Positions 29,096 through 38,626 are shown, numbered from the stretch's first letter. The stretch: 64,000 nt of DNA from Shewanella sp. HN-41 (GCF_000217915.1 NZ_AFOZ01000013.1:124001-188000); one strand, 5' to 3'. The notes: generated by a model from the letters alone, not told the origin. A program made the numbers and translations.

Positions 29096-29243
29096 TTGGA
29101 GTTATTTCCGTAGGACTCTTTCGCGATGCAGTGCATTACCCATAACGGCAAATGTTATAAGCCGCTTTTATTCTCAAGGTCAGAATTTATACTCTGCATA
29201 AGCCAATGATTTTAAGCATGATGTGCACAATGTAACTTGGTAA

Positions 29244-30172
29244 TTAAAAGCCTTAGTGGTTACTGCCGTACTTCTATTGGGGGCTCTGGCTTTAGGTTTT
29301 CTGACGGATATAGACAAGACTCCACCAGGGAGCGAGTCAACTAAGACGCAACCAAGACCAAGTTCTACAGCGGTGCAAAATATCTATATTGACTCGTTAG
29401 ATGACATTAAAACTCTGTTTGATTCGCTGAAATATAATACTCAAAGCTGGAATCAAATAACCGAGAGGTGCCTAGATTAACCTTTCAAACCGTGATGGAG
29501 CGCTGGCAAAAAACCGCTCACCAAATTCCCGTATGTGAGAAGAAACTGATTTTCTTCCATTTAATGGTGCCACTCATTCTTATTGAACGGCAACAGATTG
29601 CGGATTTAGCGCTCGATGATCCAGCCTTATTAGCCCTAGGGCAAAAATACGGCATAGTTGAACAAACCGATAAAAAAGTCACCGAGCAGCAAAGATAAGA
29701 ACTCTTGCTTGAGGTGGATATTATGTCACCCTCACTGGTGTTAGCTCAGGCTGCCGAAGAAAGTGGCTGGGCCACTTCGCGTTTTACCGTCGAGGGTAAT
29801 GCGTATTTTGGTCAATGGGATTTTAGCGGGAAAGGAATGAAACCCAGACAACAGCGCAAAGCGCTAGGTAATTATGGGGTGGCACAATTTGATACGCCAC
29901 TAGAGTCGGTTGAGGGATATTTACTCAATTTAAATACCTCAAATGCCTATCAATAATTACGCACGCTGAGGGCAAAACTACGGCAGTAAAACATACCTAT
30001 AACCGGGTTTGAACTTGCCACAACACCCCATAAATACTCTGAGCGCGGCCAAGCCTATGTCGATGCTATTAGTGAAATGATCCGCTATAACGGGTTGCAA
30101 CAGGTCGATGAAGCCTAGCTTGCGGACACTGCCCCTCTGCATCTGATTACAAAAGAGGAGGTAACACAGTAA
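29244..30172 (+). pseudogene. bax: Decayed Bax-like glucosaminidase-domain protein
   Basis: Conserved Bax segments are spread over two frames. An N-terminal TM and linker run from 29244 to about 29480. One frameshift then leads into 29468 onward (PRLTFQTVMERWQKTAHQIPV). In this second frame stops occur at 29696, 29954, 29987 and 30116, while the protein sequence on either side of each stays recognisable: LVLAQAAEESGWATSRF with its catalytic-site glutamate, GNAYFGQWDF, then YSERGQAYVDAISEMIRYN. It ends at 30172. No ATG is present at the N-terminus. This is a clear pseudogene of a peptidoglycan hydrolase; shorter open frames within it should not be annotated as genes. Confidence 0.88.
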
Positions 30173-30178
30173 ATATCA

Positions 30179-30208
30179 AGGGCCACTCTAGGAGTAGCCC
30201 TCTCTTTT
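30179..30208 (+). terminator. Hairpin after the bax pseudogene
   Basis: Ten-base arms (AGGGCCACTC/GAGTAGCCCT) with one mismatch around a 3-base loop, followed by CTCTTTT. It is the probable remnant terminator of bax. Confidence 0.6.
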
Positions 30209-30276
30209 GCGCGCAATGTTATAGCTATCATTGTCTATTTGAGAGTTATAGATAGTTAAGACGTAAATAAAATAGG

Positions 30277-30489
30277 TTATCGCTCAATAATTTGAGTAAC
30301 ATCGTCTTGCTTGATCATCACTTCACGACCTTCTTCATCGTGATATATATACATGCCAGTATCTTTATCCAGCTTAGGTTTGCTGTCTGTGGTGATCATT
30401 TTCCCATCCTTAGTGCTCATAATGTATTGCGAACTGCAGGCTACAAGTCCCAACACACAAGCTAGGATCAATATGGCTTTATTCATCAT
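30277..30489 (-). CDS. Small YgdI/YgdR-type lipoprotein (DUF903)
   Basis: This 70-residue protein has a lipoprotein signal peptide ending in the lipobox LVAC (Cys18), giving a mature protein of about 53 residues. The mature part has the YgdI/YgdR pattern: YIMSTKDGKMITTDSKPKLDKDTG followed by a small beta strand pair with DDV near the end. The role of this SH3-like family is unknown; it is anchored in the envelope. The start is preceded by GAGGG-type purines on the minus strand. Confidence 0.88.
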   Translation of the reverse strand: MMNKAILILACVLGLVACSSQYIMSTKDGKMITTDSKPKLDKDTGMYIYHDEEGREVMIKQDDVTQIIER

Positions 30490-30605
30490 TTCCCTCTCTT
30501 AGCCTCATTCTCACCGCGAGAATGCTCAGGTAAGCCTAGTTCACTTAGATTGACTTGGGCAAGGTGATGGATGTTTTTGTTTTGCCCAAGTTTTACTCGC
30601 TATCG

Positions 30606-31343
30606 CTATCGCAATACACGGTGGAAAAACGCCACGGCTTGCAGGTACATTTGCAGTGCGAGTGCGGGGTCATAGCGTTCACCTTCATCACGCATAAAGG
30701 CATGTTGGGCGTTGACTTCAAGCCAACTGAAATTGCGGTTCTTCGCCATCAGTTGCTGGTGAATTAATGCTCGGCCCTCGGGAGAAACATGGGGATCTTG
30801 CTTGCCAAACACTAGCACTAACTCCCCTTGAATATCACCACCGCGACTCAGTGAATCATTGCCATAGCTGCAGGGTAAAGTGTTGGAATGAATGTCCGTT
30901 GGGTAGAGGCAAAATGCTCCGAGAATTGAGGGGTTGAGTGCGGCGCGATAGGCTAAGTGACCACCGATACACACGCCCATACTGCCTACCTTGCCGCTGC
31001 AATAGCTTTGCTGATGGGCAAAATCGATAAGCGCTTGGGTGTCGCTATCATGGTGTTCTAAAGGTTTAGCAAATTTATCGGCATTGCCTTTATCTTTACC
31101 CGGGTCATCGTAGGCCAGTACTGTGCCTATGGGATTGAGTTCATGGAATATTTCGGGCACTAATACGGCAAAACCATGGCCAGCTAAAATAGTGGCGGCG
31201 CGTGCAATAGGTGCAGTTTGCTGAAATATCTCGGAATAGAAGATGATGCAAGGGAATTGCCCCTGTGCGTCTGGGCGGTAGATATAAGTGCGCATTTGCC
31301 CTGTGGGCGTGAAAATATCCTGAGTTTCTTGAGTCACTAACAT
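30606..31343 (-). CDS. Dienelactone hydrolase family protein
   Basis: This 245-residue alpha/beta hydrolase has the cysteine nucleophile of this family in GVCIGGH (in place of the usual serine), an aspartate in FGKQDPHV, and a histidine in NAQHAFM. These residues form the Cys-Asp-His triad of dienelactone hydrolases. The natural substrate is unclear, because no aromatic-ring cleavage genes lie nearby. A GAGGG ribosome-binding site precedes the ATG. It follows ldhA on the same strand after a hairpin. Confidence 0.88.
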   Translation of the reverse strand: MLVTQETQDIFTPTGQMRTYIYRPDAQGQFPCIIFYSEIFQQTAPIARAATILAGHGFAVLVPEIFHELNPIGTVLAYDDPGKDKGNADKFAKPLEHHDSDTQALIDFAHQQSYCSGKVGSMGVCIGGHLAYRAALNPSILGAFCLYPTDIHSNTLPCSYGNDSLSRGGDIQGELVLVFGKQDPHVSPEGRALIHQQLMAKNRNFSWLEVNAQHAFMRDEGERYDPALALQMYLQAVAFFHRVLR

Positions 31344-31357
31344 ATTAAGATCCCTCT

Positions 31358-31383
31358 GTGAGGCTTCGAAGGTGAAGCCTCAC
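31358..31383 (-). terminator. Hairpin between ldhA and the hydrolase gene
   Basis: A perfect 10-bp stem (GTGAGGCTTC/GAAGCCTCAC) with a 6-base loop. There is no T run on the minus strand, so it may be a weak terminator or a messenger-stabilising structure. Confidence 0.5.
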
Positions 31384-31410
31384 TTTAGCAGTCAGGGATT
31401 TACCTGTCAG

Positions 31411-32400
31411 TTAAAACAGTTCGTTACCTGAAAGCTCGCCCGCACGCAATGCTTTTAGGTTATTCAGGGTAGTTTTGGCGATCGCGCTTAGGGCTTCTTC
31501 GGTGAGGAAGGCTTGGTGACCGGTAAAAATCACATTATGGCAGGCAGATAAACGGCGGAATACATCGTCTTGGATGATTTCATTGGACTTATCTTCAAAG
31601 AATAAGCCTTTCTCGTTTTCATACACATCGAGGCCTAATGAACCGATTTGGCCCAGTTTTAAGGCTTCCATTGCATCGAAGGCGTTGAGTAAACCACCGC
31701 GGCTAGTGTTGATGACCATCACGCCGGGTTTCATCTTGGCGAAGCTTTCTTTATTGAGTAAGTGGTGATTATCGGCGGTTAATGGGCAATGTAAGCTGAT
31801 GATATCGCTGTTGGCATAGATGGAATCCAGATCCTGATACTCTACATTTAATGCGACGACCGCTGGGTTGATAAAAGGATCGAAGGCGATGACTTTACAG
31901 CCAAAGCCCAGTAACACTTTGATAGTGGCCACCCCGATTTTACCCGTGCCAATCACCCCTACGGTCTTGCCAAACATATTAAAGCCGACTAAACCTTCGA
32001 GGGAGAAGTTAGCATCGCGGGTACGTTGATAGGCTTTATGGATTTTACGATTCAGTGTCAACATTAATGCGACCGTATGTTCTGCCACCGACTCGGGAGA
32101 GTAGGCGGGCACGTTCACCACTTGCATCCCTAAGCGTTTAGCGGCGACCAAATCGACATTGTTAAATCCGGCGCAGCGCATGGCGATAATTTTAGTGCCA
32201 CCCTTGGCGAGCTCGACGAGGACTTCTTCACAGAGGGAGTCATTCACAAAGGCGCAGATGATGTCATACCCTTCGGCGAGTTTTACCGTCTGCATGCATA
32301 GGCGATAATCGAAATACTCAATTTGCGCACCAAAAGCGACATTAGTACGGTTAAAATATTCCATGTCATACTGTTTTGCGCTAAAAAATCCAATTCTCAT
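31411..32400 (-). CDS. ldhA: Fermentative D-lactate dehydrogenase
   Basis: 329 residues from ATG 32400; AGGTG eight bases upstream and the 329-residue family length favour it over a GTG nine bases earlier. D-isomer 2-hydroxyacid dehydrogenase features are all present: VPAYSPESVAEH, the NAD-binding GTGKIGVA, the catalytic Arg in NTSRGG, Glu in VYENE, and His in TGHQAF. It reduces pyruvate to D-lactate with NADH in the cytosol. The next gene upstream encodes the fumarate reductase, so two anaerobic electron sinks sit side by side. Confidence 0.95.
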   Translation of the reverse strand: MRIGFFSAKQYDMEYFNRTNVAFGAQIEYFDYRLCMQTVKLAEGYDIICAFVNDSLCEEVLVELAKGGTKIIAMRCAGFNNVDLVAAKRLGMQVVNVPAYSPESVAEHTVALMLTLNRKIHKAYQRTRDANFSLEGLVGFNMFGKTVGVIGTGKIGVATIKVLLGFGCKVIAFDPFINPAVVALNVEYQDLDSIYANSDIISLHCPLTADNHHLLNKESFAKMKPGVMVINTSRGGLLNAFDAMEALKLGQIGSLGLDVYENEKGLFFEDKSNEIIQDDVFRRLSACHNVIFTGHQAFLTEEALSAIAKTTLNNLKALRAGELSGNELF

Positions 32401-32525
32401 TTCAATCACCTAACAAGTCTATTGATTACTGGCAATGAGTGTAAGTGACTCTGGGCTTTTTGTCCTCAGGCAGAGATCCCACTCCTATTAAAAGAGTGAG
32501 CTTTGTCATCAATTGAGCATAAAAA

Positions 32526-32549
32526 AAGCGAGCCCCTGACGGCTCGCTT
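32526..32549 (-). terminator. Terminator after fccA
   Basis: A 9-bp perfect stem (AAGCGAGCC/GGCTCGCTT) with a 6-base loop and an A run on the plus strand, giving a T run on the minus strand. It lies about 80 bases past the fccA stop and separates it from ldhA. Confidence 0.85.
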
Positions 32550-32631
32550 ATAGGTCTATCTCAGTTGCTTAAATATAAGCAAGGGTTCTCATAGGTCGTG
32601 CTATAGGAACCAAGGGTCCTGCGTCGGTTTA

Positions 32632-34422
32632 CTAGTGATCTTTAGCGTATTTAGCGGCAGATGCGCCTGCGATACGGCCGTAGGTCACGATATCGGAGAT
32701 AGCGTTACCCCCTAAGCGGTTTGCACCGTGGACACCACCCGTCACTTCGCCTGCGGCATACAAGCCTTGGATTGGCTTACCGGTTTTTTCACTCTTCACT
32801 TCGGCCTTAGTATCAATCACCACACCACCCATAGTGTGGTGGACTGCTGGCGCGATTTCTAATGCGTAGAAAGGTGCAGTGGCTAATTCACGTGGTAAGT
32901 CAGGGCGTTCAAATTGAGCATCTTTACCTGATTTCACGAAGCCATTGTATGCCGTGATGGTTTTAGCCAGTTCAGCGGCTGGGACATCTAACTGTTTAGC
33001 CAGATCTTCAACGGTTTTACCTTCTTTCACTATGTTTAAGTGCACATAGCCTTCGATGGCTTTTAAGCTCTTACGGATAGAGTCATCGAATACGAGGTAA
33101 GCACTCTCACCTTTTTGCTGAAGGATCGCCGCAGACGCTTTATCACGGGTAGTGATTTCGTTCATAAAGCGGTTACCATCACGGTTTACCACGATAGCGC
33201 CGTTGCCACGTACCGCTTCGGTGATCATCACTCCACCCGCTGGAGAGTAGGTTGGATGAGCTTGGATGTATTCTAAGTCACGGGTTGCCGCGCCAGCTTG
33301 TAGTGCCACGTCTAAGCCATCACCAGTTGCACCAGGGTGGTTAGTCGCCTTAAAGCCTTTTAACTTAGGATCGTATTTAGCGACACGGTCGTTGTTTTTC
33401 GCAAAACCACCGGCTGCAATGACAACGGCATCGGCTTTAATCACGTAGTAGCCAGTGTATTCACCTTTCACTAAAACACCGGTGATCTTACCGCTTGCAT
33501 CTTCAAGGATACGTACCACTCGGCTGTTTAAGCGAATGTCAGTACCACGTTTAACTGCATTGTCCCATAGCACTTGTGCTACGTGGGCACCGACACCTGC
33601 ACCACCCGTTGGACGGTGACTACGGTTCACACTTGCGCCACCCATACGGCCAACGTCGGTCATATCGGCACCCATAGAGGTTAACCAATCGATAGAATCA
33701 GAAGAGTTATTCGCTAAGGTTTTTACCAGTTCAGGATCGTTAATATTACGGCCACCTTTCATGGTGTCGTCGATCATGATTTGCTTCTTGTCTGCGATGC
33801 CTAACTTAGCCTGTGGCTTCGTTTCCGCAGCATTCATACCACCCGCAGCCAGCTTAGTGTTACCGCCTGGGATAGGTTCTTTTTCAAGCAGGATTACTTT
33901 TGCGCCCGCATCACGTGCCGATACTGCGGCAGCAAGACCCGCACCACCTGAACCGATAATCACCACGTCAGTGGTTTCTTTTACGCCCGCAGCTATGGCT
34001 TTATCTTGGGCTGCTTTATCCGCATCGACAGGAACAAATTTGCGTTCCCACTTACCGCCAAATGGCATATCGAAGCCGAAACTATGGCAAGCATCACAGT
34101 ATGTTACTGATTTTTCGTGGCCTTTATGACAGCTAGTACAGGCAATCTCACCGATTAAGTGAGACTTATGGGGTGATACTTTATCTTTAGGTGTCGCAGC
34201 GGCCATTTCTTTTAAATCGCCGTGACAGCTAACACATTGGGCATTTTCATGGGTCAAGTTGTCGTTGCTGACGCCACCTTTGTCTGAGACGTGGCAGCTA
34301 TCGCAGCTCCCCATTTCACCGTGGAAATCGGCTAGTACTTCTGGGGCTGCATAGGCAGTACCTGCCATTGCGCCAGAGATCAGCATGGCTAGGGCTGTTT
34401 TTTGAATCTTTCGTGTGAACAT
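32632..34422 (-). CDS. fccA: Periplasmic tetrahaem flavocytochrome c fumarate reductase
   Basis: This 596-residue protein has a Sec signal peptide (about 1-25, ending AYA). A small N-terminal cytochrome domain carries four haem motifs (CDSCH, CVSCH, CTSCH and CDACH). An FAD-binding [13 protein letters not shown] and the fumarate reductase catalytic domain follow. The C-terminal HHTMGG and [10 protein letters not shown] segments hold active-site residues. It is the soluble periplasmic terminal reductase for fumarate in Shewanella, taking electrons from CymA, and can store electrons on its haems. It has its own long AT-rich upstream region and downstream terminator. Confidence 0.98.
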   Translation of the reverse strand: MFTRKIQKTALAMLISGAMAGTAYAAPEVLADFHGEMGSCDSCHVSDKGGVSNDNLTHENAQCVSCHGDLKEMAAATPKDKVSPHKSHLIGEIACTSCHKGHEKSVTYCDACHSFGFDMPFGGKWERKFVPVDADKAAQDKAIAAGVKETTDVVIIGSGGAGLAAAVSARDAGAKVILLEKEPIPGGNTKLAAGGMNAAETKPQAKLGIADKKQIMIDDTMKGGRNINDPELVKTLANNSSDSIDWLTSMGADMTDVGRMGGASVNRSHRPTGGAGVGAHVAQVLWDNAVKRGTDIRLNSRVVRILEDASGKITGVLVKGEYTGYYVIKADAVVIAAGGFAKNNDRVAKYDPKLKGFKATNHPGATGDGLDVALQAGAATRDLEYIQAHPTYSPAGGVMITEAVRGNGAIVVNRDGNRFMNEITTRDKASAAILQQKGESAYLVFDDSIRKSLKAIEGYVHLNIVKEGKTVEDLAKQLDVPAAELAKTITAYNGFVKSGKDAQFERPDLPRELATAPFYALEIAPAVHHTMGGVVIDTKAEVKSEKTGKPIQGLYAAGEVTGGVHGANRLGGNAISDIVTYGRIAGASAAKYAKDH

Positions 34423-34911
34423 GATAGTTCCTCCGCCGTATATTCATCTACTTAATAAGGGATATTTTTATGGCGTGATATTTATAATTTACGTGACTCA
34501 CGCGCTTTAGAGCATTCTCCATCAATAAAGTTAGCACTATCTAAAGAGGTAGATATGCATTTAGGTCACATAACCAATGTTGACGTATAAATAACATATG
34601 AAAAGTGTGCCACATGACGGAAAAGATTGATGAAATTGAGTATAGTCACTTATAGCATGCGGTATAACTTGCACGAGTTAACATATTTGTTTGGCGGGAA
34701 TGAAATAACTCGATTAGAAATTGATTTGTAAGTAGGTAAGTGTTAATTTTTTTGTAATATATTGTATTTTATTGTTTTGTTTTTATATTTATTACGCGTA
34801 AATACATAAAAGTGAGTCATTCAGGTATTCTGAAAATAACCATTTTTTTTCAGAATATCTATCGATTAATTTTTCTAAAATGTTATTGATATTGTTTTTA
34901 AGGTTAAATTT
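34423..34911. other. AT-rich divergent region upstream of fccA
   Basis: About 490 bases between fccA and a divergent membrane gene, very AT-rich in its right half. The fccA promoter must be here. TCACA- and TGTG-containing stretches near 34565-34615 resemble halves of CRP-type sites, but none has a convincing two-arm match, so I do not call an operator. Confidence 0.4.
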
Positions 34912-35322
34912 ATGCGCGAAGAGCATATATCGGAAAAACGTTTTTGGATACAGCGACTGAGTAAAACGATACTAAGGGCATTACATATATTGGGTGTCGT
35001 CGGTGCCGGTGGTGGGATATTAATGACCGCCGATAAAAGCCTTTGGTTGAATTATTGGTATCTCACTATGGCAACTGGCAGCCTATTAATGTTTTGGGAA
35101 ATTGTGCGGGATTGGCGTTGGCTTATACAGCTTAAGGGAGTGTTAACCTTAGTAAAATTAGGATTACTCTGCTTATTTATTCCCCTCGCAAACTATAAGC
35201 CTGAGCTACTGGTGCTGGTACTCTTGTTATCCGTGCTGGTGTCCCATGGCCCATCGGCCTTAAGGCATTACTCTATTGTGCACCGCCGGCCAATTAACAC
35301 TAGGAAGGAAATTAAAGGTTAA
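34912..35322 (+). CDS. Hypothetical inner-membrane protein
   Basis: This 136-residue protein has four likely TM helices (about 20-38, 46-62, 75-92 and 99-115), a basic N-terminus, and a C-terminal tail with HRRP. Its stop codon shares a base with the start of the following methyltransferase gene (TAATG), so the two are translationally coupled. I do not recognise a named family. Confidence 0.75.
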   Translation: MREEHISEKRFWIQRLSKTILRALHILGVVGAGGGILMTADKSLWLNYWYLTMATGSLLMFWEIVRDWRWLIQLKGVLTLVKLGLLCLFIPLANYKPELLVLVLLLSVLVSHGPSALRHYSIVHRRPINTRKEIKG

Positions 35323-35846
35323 TGGCGCATTCAACTCGTTTAGGGCCTGCGGCCATATTGACCCAATTCCCTTGGCAAAGATTGACAGGCTTAAAGGTGT
35401 TGGATTTAGCCTGTGGTTCTGGTCGTAATGGCCTGTGGTTTCTAGCACAGGGGGCGGAGGTGACATTTATCGACCAAGATCTGAGCGCTCTCTCAACCCT
35501 CAGACATCCCGAAGCACACCTATTACAGTGTGATCTCGAAGATGGCAGCGCAACCACTTTAACCGTTGAGGCTTTCGATATAGTGCTCGTGTTTAATTAT
35601 CTGCATCGACCATTAATGTCGCAGATTGCCGCGAGTGTGAAGCCTAGGGGGATTATCGTCTATGAAACCTTTACTTGGCAGCAGGCGGAAATAGGTCGGC
35701 CACGTAATCCTGATTTCTTACTGGCTGAAAATGAGCTCAAATCAGCATTTGCTAACTGGCAACCTTTGCATTACTTTGAGGGACTATTGAGCGACCCGCT
35801 TACGGGCCATGCGAGTTTTAAAGCGCAGCTTATCGCCCAAAAATAA
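35322..35846 (+). CDS. Small class I SAM-dependent methyltransferase
   Basis: This 174-residue protein has the SAM-binding motif LDLACGSGRNGLWF (about 24-37), an acidic residue at the end of strand 2 (FIDQDLSAL), and motif VFNYLHRP. The pattern resembles tellurite-resistance TehB-like and related small methyltransferases, but no substrate can be named. It is coupled to the upstream four-helix membrane protein, which might hold or feed its substrate (inference). Confidence 0.8.
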   Translation: MAHSTRLGPAAILTQFPWQRLTGLKVLDLACGSGRNGLWFLAQGAEVTFIDQDLSALSTLRHPEAHLLQCDLEDGSATTLTVEAFDIVLVFNYLHRPLMSQIAASVKPRGIIVYETFTWQQAEIGRPRNPDFLLAENELKSAFANWQPLHYFEGLLSDPLTGHASFKAQLIAQK

Positions 35847-35906
35847 GGTATTGTGTTGCCACCTGTCTAAATTCACAGTTACAAATGCAGAGTTAGAGGT
35901 CATTGG

Positions 35907-36197
35907 ATGTTTCCCTATCCAGAGCAGTACCGCATTGCAACGCCACCCTTAACCACAGCGATTATGGTGGGATGGGCACTGCTGAGTCATAGTCTTTTTG
36001 CGGACGCGAGCCCTGTGGCTTTATATCCGCTGCTGGCACTTTTTCCCCTAGTGATTGGGCTGCATCTGTATTTGATATGGTTAGCTAAGGGGATGGGGCG
36101 GCTCGATCAGTGTTTTTATGCCTTAGTCCATATTCCACTGGCGTTTGTGGTTTGGACCTTCACTATCATGCATGTGAATGGCAACGCATTTTCTTAG
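35907..36197 (+). CDS. Small hypothetical membrane protein
   Basis: This 96-residue protein has about three hydrophobic segments (15-30, 38-58 and 68-86), short loops and no cysteines. It lies 60 bases after the methyltransferase on the same strand, before a shared bidirectional terminator. No family recognised. Confidence 0.65.
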   Translation: MFPYPEQYRIATPPLTTAIMVGWALLSHSLFADASPVALYPLLALFPLVIGLHLYLIWLAKGMGRLDQCFYALVHIPLAFVVWTFTIMHVNGNAFS

Positions 36198-36218
36198 TAA
36201 ATCGCAAAAGCGAAATAA

Positions 36219-36252
36219 AAAAGCGCCCAATATTATTATTGGCGCTTTTTTT
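36219..36252. terminator. Bidirectional terminator
   Basis: Arms AAAGCGCC.CAATA and TATTGGCGCTTT around a TTAT loop (one bulged C), with A and T runs on each side. It lies between convergent genes and can serve both. Confidence 0.8.
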
Positions 36253-36271
36253 ATGGAACTTTGGCTTTGGA

Positions 36272-36457
36272 TCAGGCCGTGGTGTTGATATTGTGGCCCG
36301 AATTTCCAACAGGCTTTGGCGCTGCTGCAGCAATTAAATCTACTGCGATTTGGCCTTCAGCTTTTTGCTGCTCTTTGGCTAATTGGGCGACCTTAACGCC
36401 AACGGCACCATTTTCTAAATTGGGCGTGACAGCTTGGGTATTAAGTGAAATTGACAT
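36272..36457 (-). CDS. Small conserved protein, resembles putative motility protein (YjfB-like)
   Basis: 61 residues from ATG 36457, with GAGG upstream; a longer in-frame reading adds 15 unlikely residues. It has no signal or membrane segment. It combines an alpha-helical middle (VAQLAKEQQKAEGQ), a hydrophobic VDLIAAA and a conserved-looking tail PVGNSGHNINTTA. The pattern resembles short YjfB-like putative motility proteins, but my recall of that family is not firm. It has its own transcript unit between two hairpins. Confidence 0.6.
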   Translation of the reverse strand: MSISLNTQAVTPNLENGAVGVKVAQLAKEQQKAEGQIAVDLIAAAAPKPVGNSGHNINTTA

Positions 36458-36491
36458 AACTAACCTCGATAGTAAGCAGGACCCTTTTATC

Positions 36492-36534
36492 GGCAAGCTC
36501 AAGATTTACTTTAGTCGTTAATCTTGAGTTTGCC
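36492..36534 (-). other. Long stem-loop between the CcdA-fusion gene and the small protein gene
   Basis: Arms of 14 bases (GGCAAGCTCAAGAT/ATCTTGAGTTTGCC) pair fully with one G-U wobble around a 15-base loop. No T run follows on the minus strand. It may be a weak terminator or part of the 5' leader of the small gene. Confidence 0.5.
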
Positions 36535-36549
36535 AATCGTGCCCTCTGT

Positions 36550-37983
36550 TTACTGACTCGCCCTAGTTGACAGGAATTTTCGGCTGAGCACTATCACGGC
36601 CGTAATCCCCAGTGAGCCTAAGATTAAGCCCAGTGCCAGTACCACATTCTGCAGTGCGGTTGGATCAATCACCAAGGCGATACCCATACCGAACATCATC
36701 ACCCCTGACATCAGTTTCAGTGCCTGACCTTCCTTCTCGGTCAGTTTACGTTTGCCTAGGGTCGCACTAAAGACAATCACAATAATTGCCAGTGGGATAA
36801 CATAGACAATATTGTATAAAACCAGATACATATAACGTTCTATATCCGGTAGGTTGTGCATAGACAGTACGCTGGTGTAGATCATTGGGAAGCCAGCAGT
36901 ACACAATAGCTCATAGGCATTGGCGAGTATGGCTAATATGGTAGAGCCAAGGATTAAGGCGCCCAAACTGCTGGAGTTGGATAGTTTCCCCATACGTTTT
37001 ATTAGACTTGTGCGGTTTTCTGCCGACATGGACAGCGTGACTTCACCCTTAGTGAAGAAGTAATCCTTCACATTAATCACCCCTGCTATCAGTGCTAGAA
37101 TCCCCGCCGCTAAGATGATCATACCGCCGTCACTGCCTGCGCCTAACAGCTTAAAGATATTGAGCCAAGCCGTCATAAACAGGAAGTAAATCAAGCCGGA
37201 GAAAAACACGAAGATCCCGCCGACCAATAGCATGCGTCCACGGCTCTTGGCGTTGACCATAATTGATAGTAAAAACAGCAACACGAAGAAGGCACAGGGA
37301 TTAAAGGCATCCACACCCGCGAGCACTAAGGTTAACAGCGGCAGGGACATAGTTTCAGGTGTCACCACGCCTACCAGTGGTAGCTCAACGGGTTGCACTT
37401 CGGCTTGCTCCGTACTCGCCAAGCTGGTTGCATCGCAGGTGCCTTCGCCAGTATCTGTGCCGCAGGTGCCAAAGAGAGGTGCGTCCGTGGGCGTACTGGC
37501 CGTTGTGCTTGCGACGCCTTTTGTCGGCATATCCGCTTGTGCTAATTGTCCTCCAAGGGATAAGTAACAGTTTTTCAAGCGATTAACTAGAAACTCGCCT
37601 GTAACTGCCTCACTGGAATAGCCGACAACAGCCTTCTCACAGCTTGCCATATAGGGAACTGAGCGAGCCTCTGTCGCAGTTTTAGCGGCGATATTTTGCC
37701 AAATTTCCTGTACACCCGGTGCAGACACCATATGGGACTCGAGTTCTATCCAAGGGTACTTTTGTGGCAAGGCATCGATAAAGGGGTGAGCCTCGGCACA
37801 ATGTGGACAGGTTTTGGACCAAAAGAAATAGAGTTTGATCTTGAGTTCACCTTGGGCATTTACATAATGCCAAGTGCTATCGGTCGTGCTGGGCGTCTCG
37901 ACATTGGCCCAGCTCGGGCTAATACACAGTAGCGCCAACATTAAGGAACAGAGAAAAGCGTATTTCGATAGGTATTTTGTCAT
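36550..37983 (-). CDS. Thioredoxin-like domain fused to a CcdA/DsbD-type membrane reductant conduit
   Basis: About 477 residues from ATG 37983, which has GGGAGG upstream; a GTG 12 bases earlier is in frame. A signal peptide is followed by a periplasmic thioredoxin-like domain with CPHC (about residues 59-62), a linker with extra cysteines (GTCGTDTGEGTC), and a CcdA-like membrane domain of about seven helices. The conserved membrane cysteines lie in DAFNPCAFF and ELLCTAGFP. It should carry reducing power across the inner membrane to a periplasmic dithiol partner, as DsbD or ScsB do, but with its thioredoxin domain at the N-terminus. The partner is unknown. Confidence 0.85.
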   Translation of the reverse strand: MTKYLSKYAFLCSLMLALLCISPSWANVETPSTTDSTWHYVNAQGELKIKLYFFWSKTCPHCAEAHPFIDALPQKYPWIELESHMVSAPGVQEIWQNIAAKTATEARSVPYMASCEKAVVGYSSEAVTGEFLVNRLKNCYLSLGGQLAQADMPTKGVASTTASTPTDAPLFGTCGTDTGEGTCDATSLASTEQAEVQPVELPLVGVVTPETMSLPLLTLVLAGVDAFNPCAFFVLLFLLSIMVNAKSRGRMLLVGGIFVFFSGLIYFLFMTAWLNIFKLLGAGSDGGMIILAAGILALIAGVINVKDYFFTKGEVTLSMSAENRTSLIKRMGKLSNSSSLGALILGSTILAILANAYELLCTAGFPMIYTSVLSMHNLPDIERYMYLVLYNIVYVIPLAIIVIVFSATLGKRKLTEKEGQALKLMSGVMMFGMGIALVIDPTALQNVVLALGLILGSLGITAVIVLSRKFLSTRASQ

Positions 37984-38156
37984 AGCGCCTCCCACTGGCG
38001 TGGGGTTAATGGTTTAAAACAATTCTTTGAGTATTACTCTACTGAATTCAATCCCTTTGATTAAATTTAGCATTAAGAAGTGTTAGTTAACTCGCTATTA
38101 ACGCTTTTTTGGGAAGTGAGGCAGGTTTATTTTAAGGGTGTTTAGAGGTCAACAAT

Positions 38157-38180
38157 GAAAAAGCACCCTAGGGTGCTTTC
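38157..38180 (-). terminator. Terminator after ohr
   Basis: A 20-bp perfect palindrome (AAAGCACCCT/AGGGTGCTTT) with extra A residues on the plus strand, giving a T run on the minus strand, 20 bases after the ohr stop. Confidence 0.8.
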
Positions 38181-38200
38181 AATATGCTTGTGTGGTGGCG

Positions 38201-38626
38201 TTAGCTTAATGCTACGCCATTAACACTCAGCTTCACATCTATGTTGTTGCGAGTGGCATTGGAGTAAGGACACACTTGATGCGCATGGCGCACTAAGGCT
38301 TCGGCCTCGGTTTGGGGGAGATCGAGGCTGGTTTCTAAGGCGACGGTTAAGGCAAATCCTCCCGCCTCATTGGCACCTATGCCAACCACAGCGCTGACAG
38401 GCGCTTCAGTCAATGCAACTTTACCGATTTTAGCCACGTGCAATATGGCATTCGAGAAACAAGCGGCATAACCCGCCGCGAACAGCTGCTCAGGGTTAGT
38501 CGCAAGTCCGCTGCCGCCCATGGCTTTAGGGTAGGCTAATGCGACATCCAGTAAACCATCATCCGTGCTTACTTGGCCCTGACGTCCCGCTCTTGCCGTT
38601 GCGCGTGTTTCATATAGTGTTTTCAT
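38201..38626 (-). CDS. ohr: Organic hydroperoxide resistance peroxidase Ohr
   Basis: This 141-residue OsmC/Ohr-fold protein has the two catalytic cysteines in YAACFSNA and QVCPYSNATR; the latter motif is diagnostic of Ohr. It reduces organic hydroperoxides in the cytosol using a lipoylated partner. It is divergently transcribed from a MarR-type regulator gene, with palindromic operators in between. Confidence 0.96.
   Translation of the reverse strand: MKTLYETRATARAGRQGQVSTDDGLLDVALAYPKAMGGSGLATNPEQLFAAGYAACFSNAILHVAKIGKVALTEAPVSAVVGIGANEAGGFALTVALETSLDLPQTEAEALVRHAHQVCPYSNATRNNIDVKLSVNGVALS

Noticed and set aside
29468..29956. Two short consecutive open frames as separate genes
   Set aside because: Both are fragments of the bax pseudogene in the same frame, separated by a stop.
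34560..34620. CRP site upstream of fccA
   Set aside because: Half-site-like pieces are present but no two arms at the right spacing match well.
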